The notes under the pieces were generated by a model, which saw nothing but the letters and a program-made list of their open reading frames with translations, was not told the origin of the DNA and did not search any database. Made by a program: the position numbers and the translations under genes. Shown here in pieces: positions 9,348-17,942 of a DNA stretch of 38,873 nucleotides (position 1 is its first letter; the number at the start of each line of letters is the position of its first letter). Location: the NCBI GenBank assembly GCA_002709525.1, contig PARE01000012.1, forward strand, positions 67,453-106,325, in the 5' to 3' direction. Origin of the DNA: Magnetovibrio sp. (GTDB lineage: Bacteria > Pseudomonadota > Alphaproteobacteria > Rhodospirillales > Casp-alpha2).

Positions 9348-10823
9348 ATGACAATGCAAACTGGTCGGTTTGATCTCTATGATTTCTTGGCCCGGCATAA
9401 GAGCGAGATTGTTGCCGAGGCGGAGACTATCGGTAAAGATCTAGCGATTCCAGATAAACTGAGAGATCGTCTGGGGTCAACGGGCGCGAACTCAGCTTTA
9501 CCGGGAACATTGCGGCGTCGCTGCCTCGACGCGATCGATGACGGTATGTCAAGCACTCAGTCTCCGAAGGAGATCGGTGATGATATCCGCAGACTGGTCA
9601 AATCAGTATACGGTGACGAATACGACGCCGTTCCGACAAATTCTTGCGAGTCGGCATTACTCGTAACCTACGACGCATTGCTGACGCCTCCGAAAGTTGG
9701 CCCAGGTGAGCCGTACCGTTCGCGCGTCGTCGGGTTAGTTGAACGACATGCCGAACATCATCTGAGTTACGGTCGCCCCTTCCCACCGCGATACAAAGAT
9801 GGCTTTGCGGACCGTGGCGCCACTGCAGGTGAATTGGGACTGATCGGCCGTGCCCAGTATGCGACAGACTGCGTCATGGTGCCGATGTCCGGCGCGCGTT
9901 ATGAACTCCACGGTATCAAAATGCATCCCACCCCACTATTGATGGAAACGGATGCCGAGCGGACTACTGAAGCCATTAAGCGGGCGGCATCGATCCAAGC
10001 GTCCAACCTCTCTGGGTTCGTTACTTTGGGATACGATACTATCGGTTATGGCTACGGCGAAAAGGCCGATTGCGACGTTCCGATGTTACAGAAAAACATC
10101 GGTAATTTAGCTGCCCTATGCGGTGTACCCTACATAACTGACAATGCCTGGGGTTTGCCTTTTGTTGGCGCTGATCTCCGTAAACTTGGTGCTGACGTAA
10201 TGCTCTATAGCATGGACAAAGTCGGAGGGGCACCGACTTCAGGGCTGATCATTGGCAAGGAGTGGCCGATGGTAAATATTCGCCGTGCTATGGGGGTGCA
10301 CGGGGAGAGATTTGGGACCCCCTCCGCTCATGGTAAGGGTCTGCATGTTCACGCTGACCCGGGCAAGATGTCGATGCTGGGTCTCCTCGCCGCGTTACGT
10401 ATTCTGAAGGACGAACCCGAAAGTATAACTGAATCCATTGACGACATATTCGATATCGTCACGGACGAGCATTCGCGTATGAAAGGCAATTTACCCGATG
10501 GAATCGTAATTACGAAATCTTATAATTTTGGCGGTGTTGAGGTCAATTATGAGGGAACATGGCGAGCTTCCAACGGCGGGTCGAAGATCGGAATCCCGAT
10601 TTTCAACAATGAGGACCGTGTTGCTGGTTCGAACATTCTTTCTCACGTGACCGCGGCTATGGGGATCCTGCCTGGGGTTACAGATGACGCCAATGTGATC
10701 ATCAACCCGGGTCTCGGAACATCTGACAGTAATGGGCAGCTAATCGAAGAAAACATGCGCCTCGTGGCTCGCGGCATGTTTCGTGCCTTTGCGCTAATGG
10801 CCGATTGGGCCTGCCGGGTTTGA
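9348..10823 (+). CDS. PLP-dependent fold-type I enzyme, SelA (L-seryl-tRNA(Sec) selenium transferase)-like
   Basis: 491 aa. DNAWGLPF, LGADVMLYSMDKVGGAPTSGLIIGKE (compare SelA SGDKLLGGPQAGIIVGKK) and GKMSMLGLLAALRIL (compare SelA DKMTLAALEATLR). Confidence 0.7.
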   Translation: MTMQTGRFDLYDFLARHKSEIVAEAETIGKDLAIPDKLRDRLGSTGANSALPGTLRRRCLDAIDDGMSSTQSPKEIGDDIRRLVKSVYGDEYDAVPTNSCESALLVTYDALLTPPKVGPGEPYRSRVVGLVERHAEHHLSYGRPFPPRYKDGFADRGATAGELGLIGRAQYATDCVMVPMSGARYELHGIKMHPTPLLMETDAERTTEAIKRAASIQASNLSGFVTLGYDTIGYGYGEKADCDVPMLQKNIGNLAALCGVPYITDNAWGLPFVGADLRKLGADVMLYSMDKVGGAPTSGLIIGKEWPMVNIRRAMGVHGERFGTPSAHGKGLHVHADPGKMSMLGLLAALRILKDEPESITESIDDIFDIVTDEHSRMKGNLPDGIVITKSYNFGGVEVNYEGTWRASNGGSKIGIPIFNNEDRVAGSNILSHVTAAMGILPGVTDDANVIINPGLGTSDSNGQLIEENMRLVARGMFRAFALMADWACRV

Positions 10824-11108
10824 GTTCCCATAGAGAGAAAGATGACCGACGACATCAATCAAGATAAATCGGCTAAGACCCCGTGCATTTCTATTCACTA
10901 CATCTTTTTAATCCTTTTTAGGTTACTGTCGCTTGATGGCGACGGGACGTATTATAGTTTACCAACTCTATAGAGGCCTGAGGTTGACCTAGATTTTCAA
11001 GGTCACACTCCTAGTTGGTTGGGTCACAGTGTCAGTGATGGTGGCCGCATGGGCGACGTCCGGAAGGCTCCCGACATAGAACCCTACACAAAAAATTCTG
11101 GGTCATAA

Positions 11109-11129
11109 ACTGGGTCCAAAAGACCCAGT
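11109..11129. repeat. Inverted repeat ACTGGGTC-CAAAA-GACCCAGT
   Basis: 8-bp perfect stem, 5-nt loop; arm identical to the core of the 9085-9108 repeats. Confidence 0.8.
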
Positions 11130-11222
11130 GGGGTGTAGAGTTTGTCGGCTTTTGTCGGTCTTTGAAGGAAATAATTGGCAGAAAACCGCAGAAAACGTGG
11201 AATCGACAAATCCGACAGCGGT

Positions 11223-11266
11223 CTTAGCAGGGAAGCGCCTTCAGCCACTCGGCCACCTGTCCGTCC
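11223..11266. repeat. Right copy of 44-bp direct repeat: partial tRNA-Ser (acceptor 5' strand through anticodon loop)
   Basis: CTTAGCAGGGAAGCGCCTTCAGCCACTCGGCCACCTGTCCGTCC; one mismatch at 11233 relative to 8983; the remaining tRNA 3' half is absent. Confidence 0.95.
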
Positions 11267-11383
11267 GGCTCGTATCGGCGGCCGGGACCACCTGGGAAAG
11301 ACTTTCTAGCCCCCTCGTCCGGAAGTATCAACCTGCTTCGTGGAGTCTAATTCCTCCGCCTATTGTCCCGATTCTGGCGGCTC

Positions 11384-11920
11384 TCATTGAGGGGCTTCGG
11401 GGTGGCCAGGCCTGTCAACACTGACTTCAGCCAAGGGTTCAGAAATATTGAATGTAACGATGGCTCCGGTCATTCGTTGCAGATCGTTAAAGGCGATGGG
11501 AAATACGCAGTGCGGGTGGCCCGCCGCGGCGTAGAGTGTATCAAAACGCCCAAACGATCGGTCCATGACTATGGGGACGCGCTCCGTCATCCCGATGGGC
11601 GCAACGCCGCCGATTGTGAACCCGGTGATGGCCTTCACTTCGCTGGCTCTGGGACGGCAAACCTTGCCTTCCAGACAGAGTGCAGCGGGCAGGGTGCTCT
11701 CTAGGCATCTATGATCGCCTGCCACCAAAGCCATGACGAAACACCGGTCGATTCTAAATACAAGGGATTTAACTATAGCACCCAATTCACAGCCGATGGC
11801 GCTGGCTGCGTCTGCAGCGCTGCGGGCCGTTTTACTTAATTGGATGACCGAATCTTCCAAACCAGCATCGACAAGCGCGCTACGGACCCGTATTACCGTT
11901 TCGCGCTCTAAGAGGCTCAT
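11384..11920 (-). CDS. YbaK/EbsC (prolyl-tRNA deacylase-like) family protein
   Basis: AIGCELGAIVKSLVF, GDHRC, TGFTIGGVAPIG and MDRSFGRFDTLYAAAGHPHCVFPI are typical of the YbaK/aminoacyl-tRNA editing domain. Confidence 0.9.
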   Translation of the reverse strand: MSLLERETVIRVRSALVDAGLEDSVIQLSKTARSAADAASAIGCELGAIVKSLVFRIDRCFVMALVAGDHRCLESTLPAALCLEGKVCRPRASEVKAITGFTIGGVAPIGMTERVPIVMDRSFGRFDTLYAAAGHPHCVFPIAFNDLQRMTGAIVTFNISEPLAEVSVDRPGHPEAPQ

Positions 11921-12245
11921 TAGTCTCTCCAGAACTGGTTTAGATCAGCTGCACTATACCTACCCTAAAAGCGCCCAGCAAACGTTGCCAATGTCTTCGA
12001 GGCAGCGTTCGGCGTTCTTTTGGAACTGAATTGGTTTCACAGACTAGCCAAGGTGGCACTCAAAACGTTGGTGAGTATGGGTTAGGATACCATTGGAAAG
12101 ATATTTTAGTGCTACATGCGCAGGCCGTCATTAAACATCTGGCGAGCCGAGAAATTTAGGAAGAGGCCATTAAGAATCGGTGGATCAGGTGCTACATTGC
12201 ACCACCAAAGCTTAATTGCAGTCAGCGGTATACTGGAGCGAAAAG

Positions 12246-12563
12246 ATGATGCGAAGCGGATTAGGGATGGGCGCGGCTCTCGGCGTTGCCATGTTAATCC
12301 TGGGCGGCATTACCATTGCGCCGGCTGGGGACGGAGTTGTCCAGTTGGCGCTGACCAATGAAGTGATGCAATGTATGGAGCGTTGTCTTCGTTCCGAGGG
12401 AAAATCGGAAAAGACAAACTGCAAATCGCGTTGCGCGGACATTTCCTCGCAACGCTCGCAGGGATCCGATTGCATGGCGGTTTATAAGCAGTGCCTGAAA
12501 ACCTGCGACGCAGACAAAACATGCCGTCGCGCCTGTAAAAAGAAGTTGATGAACTGTTATTAG
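12246..12563 (+). CDS. Small cysteine-rich predicted exported protein with two twin-CX3C modules
   Basis: MMRSGLGMGAALGVAMLILGGITIAPAGDG signal-like segment; then CX3CX11CX3C and CX6CX3CX5CX3CX6C. Start at internal MMR. Confidence 0.65.
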   Translation: MMRSGLGMGAALGVAMLILGGITIAPAGDGVVQLALTNEVMQCMERCLRSEGKSEKTNCKSRCADISSQRSQGSDCMAVYKQCLKTCDADKTCRRACKKKLMNCY

Positions 12564-12576
12564 GTGCGACCGGGGC

Positions 12577-12909
12577 TCACGAGCGGCCTCGCATGGTTTC
12601 AATCAAAAGGCGGGCCGACTCTTCCGGCTTCAGTCCAGCCTTTGCGATCCATTCCAGGCATTGGTCGTAGTGATAACGAGCCACGGCAATGCGGGATTGA
12701 TCAGCCTTACCATTAGCAGCAGCTAGTATTTTTTTTCTGTAATCAATTAGTATGGAGGTCTTGGCTGCGACCGAACGGTTGGCGTAAAGCGAGTCGCCTA
12801 CATGGTTGGATACCCATTTGGCGGCGACATCCACGGTCCGTCGGCCGGTGCTTAGCCGCGTGATGGCGGCGGCGGCGATCGCGCGTTTGAATTCCAAAGA
12901 CAGGGCCAT
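12577..12909 (-). CDS. Conserved-looking hypothetical protein
   Basis: 110-aa ORF of credible composition convergent with the preceding gene; no family recognised. Confidence 0.55.
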   Translation of the reverse strand: MALSLEFKRAIAAAAITRLSTGRRTVDVAAKWVSNHVGDSLYANRSVAAKTSILIDYRKKILAAANGKADQSRIAVARYHYDQCLEWIAKAGLKPEESARLLIETMRGRS

Positions 12910-13005
12910 GCGTAATATCCCAAATTATTCCCGTGACCTGGATATGATCCCGAGCTGTGTTATGCTAGTTGCAAATTCCTTAAGAGAAGTTAAGTCGTCT
13001 AGGCG

Positions 13006-13983
13006 TCAATTCAGCGCGGCTGTCAGACGCGCAAAACCAGCGTCATCGGGGGGCAAGCCCAGGCGGATGAGGCTTGGGTGGTTGGCGAAGACGCGGGTCC
13101 AAATTCCCATTGCCGCCAAACGGGAGTGCAGATCCGTTTCGCCCGTATTGTAGAGCCGAAAGAAATCTGTGCCGCCAACGGCGGGTCCGGTCCAGGCCGC
13201 CATGACCTCATCAAGACGTGCAGCATCTCTCGCCAATCGACGGCGGGCTCTGTCGATCCAGTTTGCATCCGTCATGGCTAACGTACCAATAGTCAGAGCT
13301 GGCCCTGCAACGGGCCAGGGCCCCAAGGCCTCGGCTAAGGCCTCTAGCTGTGCTGGCGGCCCAACCGCGAACCCAAGACGCACTCCGGCGAGGCCAAAGA
13401 ATTTGCCGAACGACCGGAGTACGATCAGGCCCGGTTTACCGGCCTGGCCAATCACGCTGAGCGCTGGATCCGTATCGGCGAAAGCCTCATCGACGACCAC
13501 TAACTGGTCTGCTCTGGCATGGGCAGCCAAAGCTGCCGGATCACGGCGGGCTCCGTCGGGGTTGTTTGGGTTGACGATGACGATAATGTCCTTGTTATCG
13601 GGCAACGGACCATCGACGGGTGCATCGATAACCGCGTGACCGGCACCGCGCCAGCAGTGGGCATGTTCCATGTAGGTCGGCCCCATGACCGCCACGCGGC
13701 CCGTCGGTATCAGGCGCGGTAGCCATTGGATCAATGCTTGAGTCCCCGGACCGGCGACGATTATGGCCCGCTCCGGAACACCGTAATAGGCTCGAGCAGC
13801 CTCCAGCAGGCTTGCCTCGGTCTCCGTGTCGGGCAATCGGTTCCAGGCCTCAGGCGGGATATGACCGATGGGATAGGGGACAGGGTTGATCCCGGTCGAC
13901 AAGTCCAGCCAGTCCGCTTTTGGGATGGCATATTTCAGGGCCGCCGCATCCAGGTCGCCACCGTGAGTTAAGCGTTCAACCAT
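13006..13983 (-). CDS. cobC: Threonine-phosphate decarboxylase / CobC-like PLP-dependent enzyme
   Basis: HGGDLDAA...WLDLSTGINPVPYP N-terminus typical of alphaproteobacterial CobC; NPNNPDG and RSFGKFFGLAGVRLGF PLP-lysine motif. Confidence 0.85.
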   Translation of the reverse strand: MVERLTHGGDLDAAALKYAIPKADWLDLSTGINPVPYPIGHIPPEAWNRLPDTETEASLLEAARAYYGVPERAIIVAGPGTQALIQWLPRLIPTGRVAVMGPTYMEHAHCWRGAGHAVIDAPVDGPLPDNKDIIVIVNPNNPDGARRDPAALAAHARADQLVVVDEAFADTDPALSVIGQAGKPGLIVLRSFGKFFGLAGVRLGFAVGPPAQLEALAEALGPWPVAGPALTIGTLAMTDANWIDRARRRLARDAARLDEVMAAWTGPAVGGTDFFRLYNTGETDLHSRLAAMGIWTRVFANHPSLIRLGLPPDDAGFARLTAALN

Positions 13984-13984
13984 C

Positions 13985-14878
13985 TCAGCGATCGGTTTGG
14001 CCCGCGGCTAGGTGTTTGAGATATTCGTTTAATGCCGCGTCCAGGGTGCGAGAGCGGTCCATTGTCTCGCGGGTTTCGTCTGCGAAGGGGGATTGTGCGA
14101 GAACGCGCAGTACCGATGCCGCGCCATCATGGAAACCACCGGTGACGCCGGCCTGACGGAAGGTGGCGGCGATTTCCTCCATCTCGCCGATCCAGCGGGC
14201 GGCGTCGGCAGGGATAAAAGGGACACTATCCTCCATCTTCGTGAGTGTTGAGGATTGGCTGTATTGAAACTCCTCCAAGACCGTCTCGTACACTCCAAGG
14301 GACTTTGCTGCCATCAACAGGGCCGTGTGGAGCGTGAAGGTGCCCTTGGTCAAGGCCGCGTAGACCATCTTCACGGCGGAGGCCTCTCCAGGCTCGCTGC
14401 CGCATGGTTTCACTATGAGCCCACAACCATCTAAGGTCTCCATAGCCGCGGTATCGGGACCGGAAACATAGAATCGCGGCACGGCTTTACCCGGAGCATG
14501 GCCGATGATGCCCGCATCAATAAAGAGCGCGCCAGCATCGTTGATAACCCCGGCGATTTCCCGGACGGTACCGGGCGACACGGCGTTGCAGTCCACATAG
14601 GTGAGCGTCGTGCCAACACCTTTCACAGCAATCGCCACGTCCCGGGCCAGATCAAGGGCGGCGGCCGGTGGTAAAATGGAGAGAAAAATATCCGCTTCTG
14701 TTACCAGGCCGACCATATCCTTTACGTCGCGTGCGCCTGCACGTTCCGCCATCTGGCGCGAAGTGTCACTGCGTTTGGCGAGGCAGGTAACGATCTCGTA
14801 ACCGTGTTCCTTAAGCACGCGGGCTACGGCATGCCCCATGTCGCCCATGGCGATGACGGCGATAGTTTTAGCGATCAC
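13985..14878 (-). CDS. NAD(P)-dependent oxidoreductase, 6-phosphogluconate dehydrogenase-like with DUF1932-type C-terminus
   Basis: IAVIAMGDMGHAVARVLKEHGYEI Rossmann motif, DCNAVSPGTVREIA, KMVYAALTKGT. Confidence 0.85.
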   Translation of the reverse strand: MIAKTIAVIAMGDMGHAVARVLKEHGYEIVTCLAKRSDTSRQMAERAGARDVKDMVGLVTEADIFLSILPPAAALDLARDVAIAVKGVGTTLTYVDCNAVSPGTVREIAGVINDAGALFIDAGIIGHAPGKAVPRFYVSGPDTAAMETLDGCGLIVKPCGSEPGEASAVKMVYAALTKGTFTLHTALLMAAKSLGVYETVLEEFQYSQSSTLTKMEDSVPFIPADAARWIGEMEEIAATFRQAGVTGGFHDGAASVLRVLAQSPFADETRETMDRSRTLDAALNEYLKHLAAGQTDR

Positions 14879-14962
14879 GAGGCTGTCCTGTGGTTGCGTA
14901 CTAATGGCAATGTATTGTCTCTGTTTGGCTGACGTAAAGCGACCAGGCTGCGAAAAATGACC

Positions 14963-16267
14963 CTATGCACGCCTCAGCCCCAGCCAGGCCAACGCGCTGG
15001 TCCCGATAGTGATTGCGAGTGAAACCCAGATGATGACTTCAATCAAGACGGGAGCATCCAGTGCCCAGCCGACGGCCACTGGGCCTAGCGCAGAAGCGAA
15101 AACTGAGAGTACCGCAGCGGCAGCGCGAATGGCTCCCAGGTGCTGAGTGCCATAGAGTTCCGCCCAGAGGGACGCGAAGCTGGGATTGGTTGCGCCGGCA
15201 CTGAACCCCATAGCGCCCAGCACGCCGGCTGCCCATAGTTCGTTCTCGCCTAGCGCTAGAATCATCAGCGAGATCATGAATGGCACTAGGACATAAGGAG
15301 TGACCCGCCGAGCAGTGGTTCGATCGATGAGCCAACCGGTGATGAAACTGCCTGATACCTGACAAGCTGCAAAGACGGCAAAACAGACGCTCCACCATAG
15401 GAAATCCCATTGCTTGGCGGTGCCGATAATGTGCGTCTGATGGAATATGATCCCAGTGAAGATGGCTGACATGGTCATAACGATGGGCGCGACCATTAGG
15501 AAACGTCGATCACGCAGCATCTCGGCGCGGGTCCATTGACGCTGGCCGGCGTTGACAGAGCTCAATGCCTCAGGCCCCTGGCCGTCCTGGCCGGCGGTAC
15601 GTTTTAGGAGAAATGGGATTGTCGGCAGCATGGTGACGGCGACTGCCAGGCCCATAACGATCCAAATGTAAGGCCATGTGGTTACGGTGAGAGCGATGGT
15701 GATCAATGGGGGCAGGGTGCCTTCGGCTATAGGAAAGCCGAAGCCGGCAATGGCGATAGCTCGGCCGCGTTCTGCCACGTACCGGCGGGCCATGGCGGTG
15801 ACGGCGATGTGTGCCATCATACCCTGGCCCAGAAATCGCACGGAGAGGATACCGAAGAACAGGGAGGCGGAGCCGCTAACTTGCGAGAACGCTGTTGCAC
15901 CAGCCGCCATGGCGACACACACCCACCAGACGAATCGGCCGAGTCGTAACCGGTCCACCAACCGCCCTGCTGGCCAAAGAATGGCAGCGCTGACCAGGGT
16001 GGCGGCCGTATAGATGCCGCCAAAGTCCGTGTGACTGAGTTGAAAGTCCTTGCGAAGGACGTCACCGAAAAGGGAAATCAGGTAGGTCTGGCCAGGGCTT
16101 GTCCAGAACATGACTAACGCACCGAACAGCAGGAAACGCCATTCGCGGCGAATGAAGGCCAGAGTCGGGGTCCCGGCGGTCACTTTGGCGATCCGGTTGG
16201 CCCGCGTTCCGCAGTGACCTGGGTCATGCGTCCAGGTAATCCTCGATGAAGTTACCGATGATTTCAT
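14963..16267 (-). CDS. MFS transporter
   Basis: Multi-TM 434-aa protein with GRLVDRLRLGRFVWW and FITGWLIDRTTARRV loop motifs. The annotated start overlaps the upstream gene by 44 bp; a GTG at 16183 is an alternative start. Confidence 0.88.
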   Translation of the reverse strand: MKSSVTSSRITWTHDPGHCGTRANRIAKVTAGTPTLAFIRREWRFLLFGALVMFWTSPGQTYLISLFGDVLRKDFQLSHTDFGGIYTAATLVSAAILWPAGRLVDRLRLGRFVWWVCVAMAAGATAFSQVSGSASLFFGILSVRFLGQGMMAHIAVTAMARRYVAERGRAIAIAGFGFPIAEGTLPPLITIALTVTTWPYIWIVMGLAVAVTMLPTIPFLLKRTAGQDGQGPEALSSVNAGQRQWTRAEMLRDRRFLMVAPIVMTMSAIFTGIIFHQTHIIGTAKQWDFLWWSVCFAVFAACQVSGSFITGWLIDRTTARRVTPYVLVPFMISLMILALGENELWAAGVLGAMGFSAGATNPSFASLWAELYGTQHLGAIRAAAAVLSVFASALGPVAVGWALDAPVLIEVIIWVSLAITIGTSALAWLGLRRA

Positions 16268-17210
16268 TCAGGCCACCGTCCACAGGGAAACTCAGGCTCT
16301 GGGCGCGATGCCATTCAGCGTCCGGGGGCCAAGTCTTCACGATGTCCACGATAAACGGATCGGGCTGCACGGTGATCTTGCCCAATCGGCGATTGCTATC
16401 GAAGCTGGTCACGGCCTGAATCATGTCTCCGGCGGTGACCGTGTGGCTGGGCAGGCCGACCCCGCGGTCGTCGCCTAACTGGTCGCTATGCAGTTCATGC
16501 AGATGGATTAAACCCTCCACGATGGCCCGGTAGCCGAGGATTGGCATCGGTGTCGTTTCGGGTACGGGTACGATGTAGTCTACGCCCGTAAGCGGCTCTC
16601 GGAATACCGCGCTGGCGAAGCTGGAGGCCGCCGCGTTCGGTTTTCCGGGTCGGATGATCACAGTTGGCAATCGGGCTGAGCGTCCATCCAGGAAGCCTTT
16701 CCGCGTGTAGTCGTTAATCAGAAGTTCGGAAATGGCCTTGGTGATTCCGTATGTGGTTTGGGGGGTTTGCTTCGTCATGTCTCCGACAATATTTGTCATA
16801 TGCATGCCGCCAAAGGTGGCGATGGAACTTGCAATTACCAGGCGCGGCTGGCCGGCGCGTGCCCGCACGGCCTCCATGATGTGGCGGCCACCGTCCAGGT
16901 TCACCCGCATGGCGAGGTCAAAATCCTTCTCGCCGCCGCCGCTGACCACAGACGCCAGGTGGAAGACCGAGATGTCGTCGCGATCAATCAGGTCTCTCAC
17001 CGTCGCGCCATTCGAAATGTCACCTGTGACGGCCTTGATAGTCACGCCTTCCTTCTGAGGCTGATCTAGCGGTTCGCAAACGTCGAAGAGCGTGACCGCG
17101 TCGATGGCCTGTTTGTTACCATCCGGGCCGGTCAGTTCTCCGACTTCCAAGAGCCGCTTGACCAACCGGAACCCTATGAAACCTGCGCCACCTGTGATCA
17201 CCACTTTCAT
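16224..17210 (-). CDS. NAD-dependent epimerase/dehydratase, D-erythronate dehydrogenase (DenD)-like
   Basis: MKVVITGGAGFIGFRLVKRLLEVGEL Rossmann motif, YGITKAISELLI catalytic YxxxK; overall DenD-like layout. Confidence 0.85.
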   Translation of the reverse strand: MKVVITGGAGFIGFRLVKRLLEVGELTGPDGNKQAIDAVTLFDVCEPLDQPQKEGVTIKAVTGDISNGATVRDLIDRDDISVFHLASVVSGGGEKDFDLAMRVNLDGGRHIMEAVRARAGQPRLVIASSIATFGGMHMTNIVGDMTKQTPQTTYGITKAISELLINDYTRKGFLDGRSARLPTVIIRPGKPNAAASSFASAVFREPLTGVDYIVPVPETTPMPILGYRAIVEGLIHLHELHSDQLGDDRGVGLPSHTVTAGDMIQAVTSFDSNRRLGKITVQPDPFIVDIVKTWPPDAEWHRAQSLSFPVDGGLNEIIGNFIEDYLDA

Positions 17211-17438
17211 GGTTGTGTCCTTTTTTTATCCCAGCCAATTTGGGCGACGGCGGATGGTAGCGAACTCACGCGCGCAAGAAAAACCTTTCTGACAATTTAA
17301 TCCCATTATGCTCGTATCGGGCCGAGAGGAAGCCCCTACCGTCGGCGAGCCAGCCCGAGCACTATTTTTTGACGACCTTCGCGATCGGATCAGGGGCTTC
17401 GTTGCAGGATTGATATTCAAGTAGCTCATGCCGTCGGC

Positions 17439-17942
17439 TCAGTTGGCAATATCGGGGGCCTCGGCAGCCAGCGCCAAAATGGCCGCGCCTTTCATCCGAT
17501 AGGGCAGCCAGGTCTCCATATGGGTACAATCGATGGCGTGGTAGAAGTCGCGGGTTGGGTTCCAGTCCAAGACGGAGAGTTCGAGCCGCTTACAATCCCG
17601 TTCTTGGGCTAGTTTCGCCAGCGCTGCCATGAGGTCTTTGCCAAGGCCCAAGCCGCGGGCTTTTTCGTCCACGTACAGGTCTTCCAGATAGATACCCGGT
17701 CTTCCCTCCCAGGTGGAGTAGTTATTGAAAAACAGCGCGAAGCCGACGACCTCCTCGTTCAATTCGGCAATCAGGCACTCAAATCGCTTGGGTTCTGAGA
17801 ACCCGTCGCGGTGAATGTCCGCCTCGGTTATCTTAATTGAGCTTTGGGGCTTGTTCTCATAGGCGGCGAGTCCTTTGATGAGTTTGATGATATCGCCTGC
17901 GTCTTCGGGTCGTGCCCAGCGAATGGTGGTATGGGGGGGCAT
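17439..17942 (-). CDS. GNAT family N-acetyltransferase
   Basis: IRWARPEDAGDIIKLI..., YLEDLYVDEKARGLGLGKDLMAALAKLA acetyl-CoA binding motif. Start at MPPHTTIRW (17942); 17960 is an alternative. Confidence 0.9.
   Translation of the reverse strand: MPPHTTIRWARPEDAGDIIKLIKGLAAYENKPQSSIKITEADIHRDGFSEPKRFECLIAELNEEVVGFALFFNNYSTWEGRPGIYLEDLYVDEKARGLGLGKDLMAALAKLAQERDCKRLELSVLDWNPTRDFYHAIDCTHMETWLPYRMKGAAILALAAEAPDIAN

Larger units (their letters stand above)
8973..11266. mobile_element. Putative decayed integrative element or tRNA-targeted insertion
   Basis: Bracketed by the 44-bp tRNA-Ser half repeats (2250-bp offset); ACTGGGTC motif clusters near both ends; carries a single large gene; no intact integrase seen. 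Confidence 0.5.

Noticed and set aside
9348-10823. Functional selenocysteine synthase (true SelA)
   Set aside because: Sequence is diverged from SelA and no selB, selD or tRNA-Sec is visible; only a SelA-like assignment is supportable.
13169-13639. 156-aa plus-strand ORF opposite the CobC-like gene
   Set aside because: Antisense frame in GC-rich coding sequence with Ala/Arg/Pro/Ser-rich composition; no motif.
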